Shown piece after piece: positions 44,863 through 58,400 of a stretch of DNA of 64,000 nt. The position numbers were made by a program, and so were the translations under genes. Within the stretch, counting starts at the first letter, position 1. Every line of letters begins with the position of its first letter. The stretch spans positions 393,492 through 457,491 of the forward strand of contig NW_001865046.1 of assembly GCF_000002865.3 (NCBI RefSeq), read 5' to 3'. The stretch is from Monosiga brevicollis MX1 (taxonomy: Eukaryota > Opisthokonta > Choanoflagellata > Craspedida > Salpingoecidae). Under the pieces are notes generated by a model. That model made no database searches. It worked only from the letters and a program-made list of their open reading frames with translations, and had not been told where the DNA came from.

Positions 44863-46370
44863 TCACGAACGCACGCGAAACATGTCACAATCATCCTCGC
44901 GAAATAACGTGATGACCGCCGGTTCCTCCGTCGAGCCCTCACTCAACGAGAAAGCGTAGAGGGCCCCATTGCGGCAGGCCACCATCAGGCTTTGGCCGTC
45001 CAAAGTGAAGCAGCAACGCCCAGGAAAAGGAAGCTCAATCGTCTTGAAGCTCGTCTGTTGACCGTGCAGGAACATGGTCCAGGACCGCGACTCGGATCCA
45101 GAGGCAACCACAGCTCCGCTCGAAGCCGATCGGGGCGCAGTCGTTGTAGAGTTGGTACCACCTGTCGCAGTACCATCGACAGCGAACAGATGCGCCGTTC
45201 GATCGCTTGCCGCGCATAAGATGGTCGCATTGCGAGAAAACGTCAGCCCCAACATTTCGGCGGCCGTGTAGCCACGTCGAAACTCGTGAAGCTGCGCGCC
45301 CGTCTTGGTATCAAAGACGCGGATGATGGTACCGCGGACAGAACTCGATGCCAGGCGGCCCCCTGCCGGCGCCATCGCCAGTGCAGCCAGCGCGTGTTGG
45401 TGCGCTTGAAACATAACGGGGGATCGTCCAGATGCACCCACGTCTACGAGGTGCACCTGGCCGGGCTGACTGCCCAGTATAGCCACGCGCACTTGCGTGC
45501 CCAGCCAGTTGACCGCTGCCAATCCGCGTGGGTTGCTATAAGTTTCAAACGTCTCCTGCAATTCAAAGGTGGGCACGCTAAACACATCGATGCGAATCTT
45601 GCTCACTACCAGCAGACTGCAGCGCAGCGTAAAAGGAGTTTTCCCCATCCGTACCGGTGAGTAGAAACAGGATGGGCCCCAGAGACTGACGAGAGCAAGG
45701 GTATAGGGAGTCAGCGTACCTGTCGCGGGCCATCATAATGTTGAGGACCGGGGTTTTGAAGCCCAGCTCCGCGACCATTTGGTCCGACTGACAATCATAG
45801 ATCAAAACTGCCAGGTTGGGTCAGACGCCCCAGACATGAGGTCCACGCGGATTGCTTGCAAGTTCAACTCTGCAACAACCGCAGCTGACCTTTGTTGGGC
45901 GCAGCCAGTGGTTTCTTGCCTCCACCGACCAGGGCCACGAGGTTGGAACGGCCCAGCATGACGGCGTGGGACAGGCCCCCCATAACTGCCGGGCCATTCA
46001 TACAAGCATTTGAGGGGAGGAAGCCAGTGACTCCAAAACCAGGCCACAACAATGCAAGATAGCTATCTGATGTAATCCGCAAGGCCTCGGTCGTACCTTT
46101 ACGGGTTACCGGCAACGGCGGCTTGGTACAGTAGATCCAGAACCCATCGTCTCGCGCAAAGGCCACGAAAGCTGGACATGACGGGATGTGTGCGGAAACA
46201 GCCGACACCGGGCAATAGATGAGCTGGACGAGAGCAGGAAAAGAATGAAGCCGACGGGCATGGACGGAGCAAACGGGATGGCATCATCGTCTCGATGAGG
46301 TTCGTGCACGGCATGGAGACGCACCGCCATCGGGGCTGAAACTACAGGCACTCAGCTCTAACGGAGCCAT
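44863..46370 (-). CDS. WIPI/PROPPIN beta-propeller, WDR45 (WIPI4)-like
   Basis: Five exons on the complement: 46370..46325, 46171..46097, 45985..45890, 45807..45720 and 45616..44863. They give 352 residues, the usual PROPPIN length. PROPPINs bind PI3P and PI(3,5)P2 and act in autophagosome formation. The lipid-binding signature FRRG is present in GAQLHEFRRGYTAAEML. Other family blocks are PDGAFVAFARDDGFWIY, MLGRSNLVALVGGGKKPLA, NKVLIYDCQSDQMVAELGFK and SSVRGTIIRVFDTKTGAQL. These fit the WDR45/WDR45B branch better than WIPI1/2. A Thr/Ser-rich insert (GTATGGTNSTTTAPRSASSG) sits in a propeller loop. All joins keep phase. Confidence 0.92.
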
Positions 46371-47191
46371 GACGACGGTGCAATTCCTGGTTGCAGCACT
46401 GCTCAACAAGAATGGAGCCACTTCTCGCGCACCTGCTGAAAATGGAAAGAAGCAAGAGCAATGCACTCTTTGGGAAGGCAAGCAGTGGTGCGTGCGTGGC
46501 TCTTGCTTCGGTCTCTTGAGACCTCGAGGGCTCCGCCGCCTCAGTCGTCTAAAGCAGATGATGACGCGTCTGCGGAATGAAAGCAGCACCGTATGAGCCG
46601 AACAAGACGAGCACGCAACTGCTGATAAACTCGCCAGCCCCAAAAGCCCATCCAGCACCATATCTTTCCCCACCATCCCCGACCACTGCCTGCACGTCGC
46701 CGCGCTGTGACGTTGTGCAGCCGCTGCGGCTGCCCTTTCGCCAGCCCAACCTCGAAACGTGAATTTGCTGATACTCAAACAACACAGTTGGTAAGCTGCA
46801 ACTGGCTGCATCTTCTCCGCATTTTTCCTCTTTAACTTCTCCACTGTCCTTTCGTTTTTCTTCTTTGACGCTTGTACTTTTCTTCTTTAACTGCTCTTTT
46901 CTCTTCTTTTGCTTGGAGGAGCTCAACATTTTGTCAGCCTTTTTGCAGTGTTTTGTGTGTGTGTGTGTGTGTGAATTGACAAGAGCAGTTTCGGGGTGTG
47001 AGCTGGACTGCTCTTATTATTCCTTCGCGGCCAAGCACATTCTGGACGGCAGCCGGGGCACAGTGTGGGGAGGAAGCGCAACTACAAGGCCACTGGCTTT
47101 AAGCTTTTTTTCTCCTTCTGTCAAGTGACGCCCATAGATTGGCTTTCGGCTCTTTTGCAGCTTTTTCGTGTGGGGGCCAACGTCCGCAACC
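46371..47191. promoter_or_regulatory. Head-to-head intergenic region between WIPI and the voltage-sensor-like gene
   Basis: An 821-bp gap between two divergent start codons. It has CTTT-rich sequence (46808-46920) and a short (GT)n at 46956-46972. No coding sequence is supported. A shared promoter is inferred from layout only. Confidence 0.3.
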
Positions 47192-48669
47192 ATGGGTGAT
47201 CGGTTGCTCGACCGCGCCGACGAGGCCGACTACGATGTCGACTTGGATATTGACTACGATGAGGAGGAGGAGACTCGCATGGCACCACCACGCCAGAGCA
47301 GTAGTGGCAGTGATGTCCCCACCTGGACTTTTTCTCGTAGCTTTGACCCACAGGTCTGTCTGCACCCGTATCCGATAAGCGACAGTAAAGCCTCGGACCC
47401 ATGTGCGCCCGTGCCCCAGTCGCTCATCCGATGTGCACCTGTTAGGCGGAGCCAGTCAAGTCGCGCATCGCCAATGTTATCTTCCATCCTTGCTACATTT
47501 GGTTCTATCTCATGCTCTTGGTGGCGTGTGCGACCATGCTTGCTTGGACCTTCTCTTCCAAGTACGCCTGCTCCTCGACGGTGCTGTCTTGTCGAGTGCA
47601 CCGGTCGCCTTTTAAGCGTTGAAGTGTGAGCACCTTGATCAATTCCGCGCCTCGCACTTCCTAGGTCCATTACCCACCTTTACGTCTTTGTCGACCTCGT
47701 GGTCAACCTATTGATTTTATCCGACTTTGGAGTACGCCTCTACCTCAGCACTGTCCGCGTACGTGACCGCACAATGAATACCAATCTCAATGCGCGCTCT
47801 TCTTAAGCTTGGCATTCTATTCTATTCCCCCCATGATGATGCCTCAACCTTGCAGGAATTTTTCAGTATCGCACTGAATGTCCTTGATGGACTGATCGTG
47901 GCAGCCTGTCTCATCACCTCTGTGATCGAGTTTGTGGAGCTGGGTCAAAAGGGCCATGACGAGGTACAGCTACTCTTGATTGCCCCTCCCACCCGCACGA
48001 GGGTAAAGCAACATGCAAAGGCACATGTATGTCCTGGAGCTGTACCCCCGCTCACGCGATAAGCTCTGTTTTCGATCTAGGTTGACTTTGCCGTCTCCGG
48101 CGCCATTCTGGTGGTCGTCCGGTGTCTGATCCAATGCTTTCGTATTTATATCATTCTTCATACGTATGTTTCGCTCTTCTTGTGAATGAGGTTGACATGA
48201 AATTGCTGTACCTGCTGAAAGATCTTCGCACTTCGTTTGCTGATTGTCGCCCTCTCCTTCCAAAATCACTGCGAAAAATCTACGGACATGCGCATGTCAG
48301 ATTCATCAAGCGTCGCGAGCTTGCCGCGCTGCAACTGGATGAGGTTTGTCATTGCTTCAGGTTTAGAAGAAGGACATTGTAGACTTGCCCCCCTGCGCCT
48401 TTTTTTTTTTTTTCTTTCCTCTCACTCTCTTTCGCTCTCTCTTTCGCTTTCTCTTTCGCTCTCTCCTTCTCGGCCTTCTCATCTTGTGCCTCCTTCTCGG
48501 GCACCTCGCCGTGTGCGTTTTGATTTTGATCTATTGATACCGCTCCACTCAGGTGCTCATGAATACTCATGAAGAAGACGCCTTGTACAATCCCGACATC
48601 AACGAAGTGTTTGCTGCCGACTCTTCAGACATGCCCTACGTGGCATTTCGAGATCAGACTGTATACTAA
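47192..48669 (+). CDS. Small four-helix membrane protein, voltage-sensor-domain-like
   Basis: Exons 47192..47353, 47446..47561, 47665..47758, 47856..47963, 48081..48163, 48301..48343 and 48553..48669, giving 240 residues. The N-terminus is acidic and disordered (DRADEADYDVDLDIDYDEEE). Four hydrophobic segments follow: CYIWFYLMLLVACATMLAW, LYVFVDLVVNLLILSDFGV, NVLDGLIVAACLITSVIEF and AILVVVRCLIQCFRIYIIL. An Asp in segment 3 and Arg residues in segment 4 (VRCLIQCFRIY) recall the S1-S4 voltage-sensor fold of Hv1 or TMEM266. Only two regularly placed charges remain in segment 4. A basic stretch (FIKRREL) and an acidic tail end the protein. There is no pore domain. It may instead be an unrelated 4TM family. 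Splice sites are canonical and the frame closes. Confidence 0.6.
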
Positions 48670-49018
48670 GTGAGTTGGATTTGATTAAAATGCGAGCACA
48701 CGGATTGCTGCAGAAGTGTCTCTTATGCCTGCCCGCGGTTGACTGGCCGAGCCGGAACTGCGTGCTGAACTTTGACAATTTAGTCACAAATGCACCTCCC
48801 ACACGCACCACACCTTTTTTTGCTCCTTCTCTTGCCCTGAAAATGTCGAGCAACCGCGGCCACACAATCATGACGTACAAGTATCCTCAGCACGAACTCG
48901 GCTCAAGGCCAGAACCACTTGGGCTTTTGTTGTTAACTCTTTTTTTTTGCAAAAAAAAAAACGTTTTGTTTCACCACATGGACTTTCATTTGGTAGCCCA
49001 TAGTCTTCTGTCTCTCTG

Positions 49019-49051
<33 letters not shown>

Positions 49052-49468
49052 TTTTCAAGCGCTTCCTCAACGCAACGGCTAGAAGCGCAAACAGGGGGGC
49101 GGAATCGGTGGCCACCGGCTCATTTGCTCCAACACTCCACAGGATCGCTTGCTTGCAGATCGTGCGGGCGTGTGGAGCACCGTTTTAACGGATTCAACCC
49201 GCCTTGGCCCGCAGCTCCTGTTGCCTTTCCAGCGAGAAATTCAAAACGCCAGACCCGCGTGGCCGTGCGCCGCAAAGCACATCAGAGCTCTCGAACGAGG
49301 TACGCTGCGTTTTGACTTTGAAGAATGCACGTCCAAGAGGTCCGTGACTCTCATTGACCAATCGTCTCCCTGACTGGTCCACCAAATCGTCTCGTCCACG
49401 CAGACTGGTGGTGTTTTAGCCCATGGGCCAGCACGCACGGCAGTAGCGGTGGTGCCTTACCTGTCCTC
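48670..49468. other. Intergenic gap upstream of the Calx-beta giant
   Basis: About 800 bp. It contains a T-run with A-run (48936-48961) and a CTGTCTCT-type tract (49008-49050). No gene recognised. Confidence 0.6.
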
Positions 49469-52400
49469 ATGGGGGCCACCCGCCCAGCGCCGGCGCTCCG
49501 GCCATGGCTCTGCAGCATGCTTGTTGCCCGAGTGCTGGTCGCTGTCCTCTTCTTGGGCTCGGCGCTGGCCCAAACAGCCAACCTGCAAACTCAGTGTCCC
49601 TCCCCGTGCGTGCTTGAAGAAGGGGATACGCTCACGGTGGTCGTGGCACTCTCAGCAGCCACCTCCTCCAGTGTCGTGCTGCAAGTCGACGTGAAAGACA
49701 CTCTGTCAAGCTCCTCCCCCACCATGGATGATGTGTCCCCAAGCACGCAGTATGCCGTCTTTGAAACCGGACAAAGTTCCGTTGAACTTACCTTCACGAT
49801 TGATGAAGACACCACGCCTGAACTCAACGAGACTTTATACGCCATTCTTTCTAACCCATACGCCAACAGCGTCACGCTGGGCACCGCGGCTCTGCCCTTT
49901 ACCATCCTAGCCAATGACAGCCCGTATGGCACCATTACCCTGACCCCCGTGGTGGGCACTGTGACAGAGGGTGGCACCTTTATCATTAATGTGGCGCGCA
50001 CCGGCGGTCTTTTCGAGGCACAAAACATTTCGTGGACTATTGCCAATGGTGCTGCTGATTTTGTCGTGTCGCAAGGCGTATATCGTCTTGCTGCCGGTAT
50101 CAGACAAAGTTCTTTTGCCATTGCCACCATCAACGACGATCTTCCTGAGTTGCGTGAAACCTTTGCCCTCAGCATCATTGGCATCGACGGCGGGGCGGCG
50201 GCATCCACAGCCGCTGTATCCCTCGCCATTGCAGCTTCTGACTACCCATGTGGCATCATTACGGTCGATGGCGCCACCACCACAACGGTTGAATCCAGCT
50301 CGTTCGCCGTCGGCCTGCGGCGAAATGCCGATCGCGCGCTCGGTGCAGTCGATATTGTGTTTTACCTCGAGCAAGCCTCCGCACTCTCTGCTGAAAACCA
50401 GGCCATGGCCGGAGCTGATTATGTCAACGCCTCGGGTGTTGTTCGCCTTGAGCAAGGCGATACCACGGGCACCATCAGTATCACCGTGCTGGATGATTCC
50501 GAGCCAGAAGCTGAAGAATGCTTTTTCCTGCATCTGCGCACCTCCACGACAGATGCTCGCATCGACAATGTCACCACACTTTTGTGCATCGCAGGCAATG
50601 ACATGGGTGCAGGCACCTTTGCCTTGGCCGCAGCCAGTCAGCTTGTTGACGTGGATGAACCGGCCACGGGCTCTGTGGCAGTCACTTTGACTGTGGTCCG
50701 CCAAGTTGCCCAATTTGGTACTGCTCAGGTGGCCTGGACGGCTTCCTCGAGTGGATCTGCCAGTCCAGACCGCTTTTCGCCTAACTCTGGCGTGGTGTCT
50801 TTTGCTGATGGCCAAACCGAGGCCGCACTGGTCATCACCATTCTTGGCGATGACGACCCTGAGCTCGAAGAGCAAATTCTTGTCCAGCTTCAGTCTGTCA
50901 CCGCTGCCGTTGCTGGTCAAGCCGCCCTGGTATTCCCGACATCGGGCGTCATTGCTGTCGCCGCCAATGATGATCCCTACGGCATCTTTTCACTCAACGT
51001 CACTGACGTTGACGAAGAGGGAACGCCTATTGTGGAAGGTTCGAGCCTACTCGTGGAGCTGACGCGTGCTGCCGGCACCTTCAACACAGTCTCTGTGCCA
51101 TGGACCCTGTTGCAAGGTGACAACCTAGCGCAGACCGACTTTCAGGCTGTTGAAGGGAATGTCACTTTCACCGCCGGCGCCACCAGCGCCAGTTTCAACC
51201 TTCTTGCGTTGAACGATGGCATTGCAGAATTCAAAGAAGCCTTTGTCCTTCAGCTAGGTACACCCTCCTTGGGAGAGCTGGGCAACACCGTGTCTGCCCG
51301 CCTGTACATCCCCGTCAATGGTAATCCCTCGGGTCAGTTTAGCATGACCTCGACCGAGCTCGCTTTTACCGAGCCCAGTGCTGCCGAAGTTTTGCGACAA
51401 GTCCAGTGTGGCATTAGGCGCACTGGCTCCACCCTCGGCGCTGTCTCGGTGCGCATCCGCACCAGTTTTGTGGCACGACCTGCCGTTGATGGGACACCCA
51501 CCCAGGCCGCGACCCAACTGGAGGACATTGTCATCAATGAAGTGGATGTTCAATTCGCTGCTGGCGAGACCACCAAGCAGGTGCCCTTTTACATCCTTTC
51601 AGATGATTTTCCGGAGCCTCGGGAAACTTTTGAAATCTATCTTGCTTCCATCGTCAGCCAAACCGAGCCGGGTGCGGCGGCCGTCACTGCAAGCAACACC
51701 ACGACTGTGGCCATTGCACCCAATGATGTCGCAGCTGGTCGCTTTTCTCTTGCCAACGCCTCAGCTGTGGTTAAGGTAGGCCGCTCTGATACAGTTGTTT
51801 GAGGCGAACGCAGTGCAGACAGCCTCCTTGTATATCGTACCTGAAAGATTGCGGCAAAGAATAACATGCTTGTGCTCTGTAGGTTCAGGAAGGAGACGTC
51901 TTCAACCTGGAGGTCCGTCGCGAATTGGGCAACTTTGGCACGGCCGCTGTAGCATGGCAAGCCATCAACGCAGATGGCCAGCTTTCGCCCACGAAAGGTT
52001 CGTAATATTCCTGCCTCCCAGCCTTGTCTGTTCACATGTTGGTGCCTCCTCCTGTCCCCACTTCATATCCCTTCCCCCACTCACATTGAGTGGCTCCGTG
52101 GCAGGCTGGCTGCATTTTGACGGTAGCCAAGCAAGCGCCACCATTGCTTTAAATGTCATTGATGATGCCACCCCTGAGTTGGCAACGACTTTTGCCCTCA
52201 ATCTCACCAACATCACAGCGCAAATTTCAGACCAGGCAGAGATGGCCTCAGCCCCCCAAACGTCACTCACCATTGAAGTTGCCGAGAATGACGATGCACG
52301 CGGCATCTTTGCCTTGAGTGATCTCTCACCTGTGCAAACCGTTCTTGACGAGCCAACAAATGGTGCTTCAACATCACTGGAATATACGGTTGTGCGCACG

Positions 52401-55400
52401 GCAGGAGCCTTGACTACCGAGGTCATTTCATGGACACTGATGACCCCATGCAACTCGAGTGTAGCTGGCTGCGACTACCTCACCAACAGTGACTTTGCCG
52501 CCCTGGGCGGAACCCTGACCTTCGACGTTGGGGTGCGCGAGCGCTCCTTTAATGTTACAGTCCTGGACGATGACACGCCAGAGCTTGAAGAGATTGTCTA
52601 TGTGCGCTTGAGCCACGCCTCAAATCCTCAGCTGATCGGCAGCCGGACACAAGCCCAGCTGACGGTATCTCTGAACGACGACCCCTTTGGCATCTTTTAC
52701 ATTGATGTGGACGGCCTGACCATGGTCGTTGCTGAGGGCCAGCGCCAACCAGCAGAGGTGGCGATACCCATTGCGCGCGCCGCAGGCACATTCGACACCG
52801 TGGAAGTACTTTGGTCCCTGCGCGGCGTGTCAGCGGGCTTTAACGATCCCTCACCGGACGTGGCCCCCACCAACGGCACCCTGACTTTTGGCCCAGGACA
52901 AACACAAGCTACGCAGGTTCTCTCTATTTTGCCCGACGCCCTACCAGAGCTGCAAGAGACTTTCAACTTTATTCTGAACGGCTTTAGCGATGGTTCGCCG
53001 GCTGAGACCAGTCTTGATGGTACACGCAGCGTTTTGCTCGTGACCATCAATGCGTCAGACTACCCGCATGGCGTCTTTGAGTTCAACTCAACGGATCAAA
53101 CCCTCAATGAGACGTCGGCTCCCATCATCACCCTGCCTGTGCATCGTCGCTGGGGCACGTTGGGAGAAGTCCGCGTCGAAGTCATGGTCACTCTCCAAGG
53201 CGCCAGCACGGCCGATTACACGCCTAGCACGACGCTCTTTCGATTGGATTTTGCTGATGGCGAGGCCCAGCGCAACCTCACCTTTCAAGTGAACCACGAC
53301 AACATCCCTGAAGTGAACGAGAGCTTGACCTTTTCCATCCTCACCGTGCAGCTCGTGGATCGCCAATCAACGGAGCGCCCCATTGTGGGTGCTAATAATG
53401 CTGTGACCTACACCATTCTCGAAAATGACGACGCCCGAGGTGTTTTCGAAGTGGCAACGCCGCTCCTCGCGGTCCCAGAAACTTCCCGCACCCTCGACTT
53501 TGCCATCCATCGCAGTCGGGGCCTGTTTGGGGCTGTATCCGTGCATTTTCGCGTTCAAGGGGGCACGGCTGAGTTGGGCAGCGATATACTGGGTGTCGAG
53601 GCTGGAGTCCTGATGTTTACCGAAAACCAAGCCTCGGCCAGCTATCAGTATTCTTTGGTGGACGATGCCGTGCCGGAGGAGGCCGAAACTCTGACCATTG
53701 TTATTGTCAACGTTTCGGCGGGCCGACTTGGCTCTGACACGCAGACGCAGCTCATGATCGAAAAGAATGACGACGCCAATGGTGTCGTTTCTTTCCACGC
53801 TTCGGCTGTGTCAGCAGCGCTGCAACGCTACGCCGAAGTCCAAAACAACATCACACTCTTGGTGCAGCGTACCCGGGGACTCTTTGGTAACGTGAGTGTT
53901 GAATACAACGTCACAAGCAACAGCGGCAGCAGTGCGAAGAACGACCTTTTGCCGCACAATGGCGTGTTCTGGTTTGCTGAAGGCGTTGACGAAGCCGAAT
54001 TGCCGCTCGTTATCAATGAGGACTCGACGCCCGAGCTGGAGGAGTCATTTACAATTCAACTTGGTACTGTATCAGGTGGTGCGCGCTTGGCCACGAGCAA
54101 CACACACGCGGTTGTGACCATCCTGGCCAATGATGAGCCCCTCGGCATTGTGCAGCTTGACCCCATAACTGAGGTCGGCATGCAACTGGAGAACGGGTCA
54201 CGGGTCCTCGCTTTTCCCGTGTACCGCTCGGGTGGTACTCTTGAGCCCATTGTTGTCACGGGTGACTTGACAGTGGCTCGCGAAGACGATGGCGTCTGCG
54301 TTGCAGATGCGGCATTTGGCGCTAGCGTTGTGACGGTCACAATGCCGCTCAACTCGAGCAATGCGCTTCTGGTTCTTGACCTCCCCTCAACCGCCCCTGT
54401 TCAATCCGTCACTCAGTTCTGCCTGCAACTGCGACCCCCAACCCGGGAAGACGGTTCCGTGCTCCAGCTCAATGGCGGTGACTCTCCACGTCTGGGTGCC
54501 ATCCGGCGAGTGGTGGCAAGTCCCAATCCAGCCATTCTTCCGGCATTCTTCGCCATCGCGCCTCCACTGCAACGCATTGCAGAAGGCGCACGCGGGTTGT
54601 TTTCGATTTCGCGCCACACGGGTACCTACGGCTCCGTGACCTTGCAGATTGACTGCTCTGGCACTGACTGTGACGCCCTCATCCCCTCAAACAATACCTT
54701 TGTTTTCCCGGCCGGTGAGGCTACAGCACAAGAGTTTAGCGTAGCGGTGCTTGATGACGATATTCCAGAGATGACCCGCAACGTGACCCTGTCACTTCGT
54801 GTGGTGGCGGGCAATGCTTCCGTCACGCCAAGTGAGGCCGAGGCCACCGTTTCAATCCCGGACAGCGATGATCCGTATGGCATCATTAGTCTGGAGCCGA
54901 GGCAACAGCAGACGCAACAAAATGGGGGCGTGGCTTCAGCCACCGTGCTGCGAAGTGCCGGCCAATTTGGGGCCGTCACAGTCGAGTGGAGGGTTGAGAC
55001 CGATGACGCTCAGTTTGGCGTCGACTACAACACTTCTGGTGGCACGGTGGTGTTGCTACCTAACACCACCAATGCGTCGCTGTCCGTACAACTCTTGCCC
55101 ACAAACAACAGCGATATCAAATCCCTGAGTATCGTCATTGCGGCCGTCTCGAACCCGTTGGGAACGCCGTCATTGCAGGCTAATCGCAGCGATGTCCTGC
55201 TTACCAATTGCTTTGGCTGCACGGTTGGCTTTGGCTCCGACGTTATTTTTGCTGTGGAAGGCAACACTTCGGCCGGTTTCGTGATTGAACGCACTCCAAA
55301 CGCCTTTGACCATCTGGAGCTGGCCTGGTCGCTTCTAAACGCTTCTGGGCAATTTTTGAATACCAGCGGCATTGTATCCATGCCGATTGGTCTCGAATCA

Positions 55401-58400
55401 GCCTTTGTACCACTTCTTGCTCTCGATGACTTGACACCCGAATTTGAACAGGCGTTTCAACTCGAGTTGCTAATTTTGCAAGGAGAGACGCAACTGGGTA
55501 CTTCAACCACGGCTACGGTGCTTATCCCCGCCAACGACTACCCCTACGGGCGCTTCGAGCTGACTCCACTAACGGCCAACTTGAGCGAGTCGGCAGGGCT
55601 TGATTTCGTCACCCTGACTGTGCAGCGCCCAAGTCCGAGTGGTTCTATGGGCCATGTTGTCGTCTCGCTCGATGTAGATGATGGTGCTTTAGCCCGCTTT
55701 AGCGTGGTTGATCGTGTCAACGGATCTTCGTTTGCTACACTTGGGAATTCATCGACGATGCAGTGCGCAAGCTATTGCTTGGCAGCTTTGAATGCCACGT
55801 GCGATGCGTTTGAGTTTGACAGTGCTACGACCACCTGTTATCTGCTGGCCGCGAATGCGTCTTTGGAAACGCCTGCGGTGTCTGGCACCCTCTATCTACT
55901 GACGCAGCCCGAGCCGACTGTTGCCCCCCTTCAGTTTCGTGATTTTGTGCTGACGCAACGTCTCCTGACCTTTGCAAATGGCCAGCGTGCACACACAGTT
56001 GGCCTACAGGCCTTGGACGACAACGTCACCGAGGGCTGGCAAAATTTTACAGTCCGCCTTTCCTCCGTGGCCTTGCAGTCAAGTGCAACGACCACAGTGC
56101 ATGAGCTGAGCACTGCTCCCGGTCTCAGCTCCACGCATGTGACAATTTTTCCCAGTGATGGAGCCGGCGGGGCGTTTGCATGGCGCAACTCGACGGCCGA
56201 GGTCGTCGAGGGCAGCACCTTATCCGTCATTTTGGCACGAACTCGTCCAGCCATTGTCGATATCACCCTGGATTGGATGCTCATTGATGGTGCCTCGGAT
56301 TTTGTAAATAGTAGCGGTAGCCTAGAACTGAGAGCAACAGATGAGTTTGCCACGGTGTCGTTGACGGCTTTGGCCGATCAGATGCCAGAGTTGACTGAGA
56401 ATTTCACCTTGCAAATCGCTTCGCGCGAAAACTATGCAACGATTGAGACGGGCGGCGCTGAAATGACCATCTCCATTCCCGCGTCTGATGACCCTTATGG
56501 TCGCATCTCTGCTCGGCTCAGTGGTTCTGGAGAGGAAGGCACCGTACTTGAGTTGGCGCTGACACGCGCAGGGGGCCACCTTGGAGAGTCCAGGGTATTC
56601 TGGTGGTTGGAAGGAGCTGACAGCCAAACAAATGTTTCTTCCGGCGTCTTCTTCTTTGCTGCTGGTGCTCTGAACAGCTCACCCAACACGGAGGCTGCAT
56701 ACATCCTGGTGCTGGATGACCCCGAGCCAGAGCTGGCAGTCAACTACACCATTCACTTCAATGTTACACAAGGGCGGCCGCGTCTACTGCAGAGGACCCT
56801 TGATGCTTCACTCCCAGCCAACGATGACCCCTGGGGCCGCGTGGGTCTTGCAACAACGCAAACACGTAGTTTCCGCGAGCGGGCTGCCAACTATACCATC
56901 CAGCTCGTCCGTCAGCAAGGCTTGGTTGGCAGTCTGGAAGTCGCTTATTCTTTCATGCCTGGCACAGCCTCAAACAGCGACTTCAGCACCTCCAATGGAA
57001 CAGTGGCATTTGTGGGATCTGAACGCGTACAAAATATCACGCTCACAGTCTTCGATGATGGTCTCGTCGAAGGCAATGAGACGATCATCCTGGCCCTGGC
57101 CGTTGTTGTCGGGCAAGGCGTTGTCGACGCGCCGCACTACACCCTGACCCTGCTTCCTTCAGACAGTGTTGAAGAGCTCGGCTTTTTTACGCTAGCTGGG
57201 AGCACCGTGATTGACCCAACAGGCCTCAACCCTTCCACCGTAGCCATCCACCGCAGTGCCGGTATCGTCGGCGCTGTCCATGTCGATGTTGCCTTTTGGT
57301 CCCTGCCCCCCTTGGATGCGTTTACCAGTCTGCTCGCCAATCGTACCGGAAGACCCATGGCAGACGCTATCAATACCTCGTCAGTCGAGACTTGCGCGCA
57401 GGCATGCGTGCAAGTGAGCTGCAATCTATTTGCTTGGGAAGCTGATCAGCAATGTGTGCGCCTACGTACAGACGTATTCGGGTCCGTCACGCTGAGCCGT
57501 GGTTACGAGCTCCGCGGCAACATGCTCCCAGCCATGGCCGGCTTGGATTTCAATGCCACGACAGTGTCAATTGTTGTACCCGATAGCCAGCGTGATGCAG
57601 TTGTCCCTGTACCCGTGCTCTCTCGCGAGTCGGCCCCCCTTCCGCAGCGGCGTCTCTTTGCTGCTATCGTCAACGCGACTGTAGCAGGACTCGAGGCACC
57701 GGCCGGCCCGCACTTTGACGCATCCAACCGCTCTGTCGTGATTGATGAGTCTGGCCAGTATCGTGGCCAATTCACCTGGTCGACACTGTCCTGGCGTGTA
57801 GCTGAAGGGGCTGACTTCAACGTGACCATCAACCGAACCCTCTCTCTGTGCGAGGGCGTTGATATCACATGGCAGCTCGAGGGCCCGACCGCTGCCTCAA
57901 CTTTTGCAGAACTGACCGGCACCGTGTCATTTGCTGAAGGCCAGGCCACAGGTTTTCTGGCGTTGCACACCATCGATGACGAAGAACCAGAGGAGGCCAC
58001 CACGTATACACTGACGCTGGGCAATGGCTCGGCCACAGGCCTCGCGCAAGGGCAAGGTAGCTTCTATGTAAACAATTCCGAGATTGCTCACGTCGTGGTG
58101 GAAGACAGCGATTTTCCATACGGCATGCTGCGCATTGCTGAAGCTCCGCTCGCTGTTGAGGAGGGTGCCAATTTGACAATAACCGTTGTGCGTGATTATG
58201 GCACACTGTCCAATGGCACCTTCTCGTTTGAGATTCAGGGCAGCATCGCCGTGACCCCTGCCATGGGCACGCTCGAGCTACCGGAGGGTGTGAATTCTAT
58301 CACATTGAGTCTAGCTGTGGTCAACAATGACGAGGGTGCCGGCGCAGAATCTTTTGAGATCGTACTGCTGCCCAACACGACGGGCGGTCTTTCCGTCAAT

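Noticed and set aside
49907-50920. 337-codon minus-strand frame opposite the Calx-beta gene
   Set aside because: It is antisense to a well-supported exon whose plus-strand translation shows clear Calx-beta repeats.
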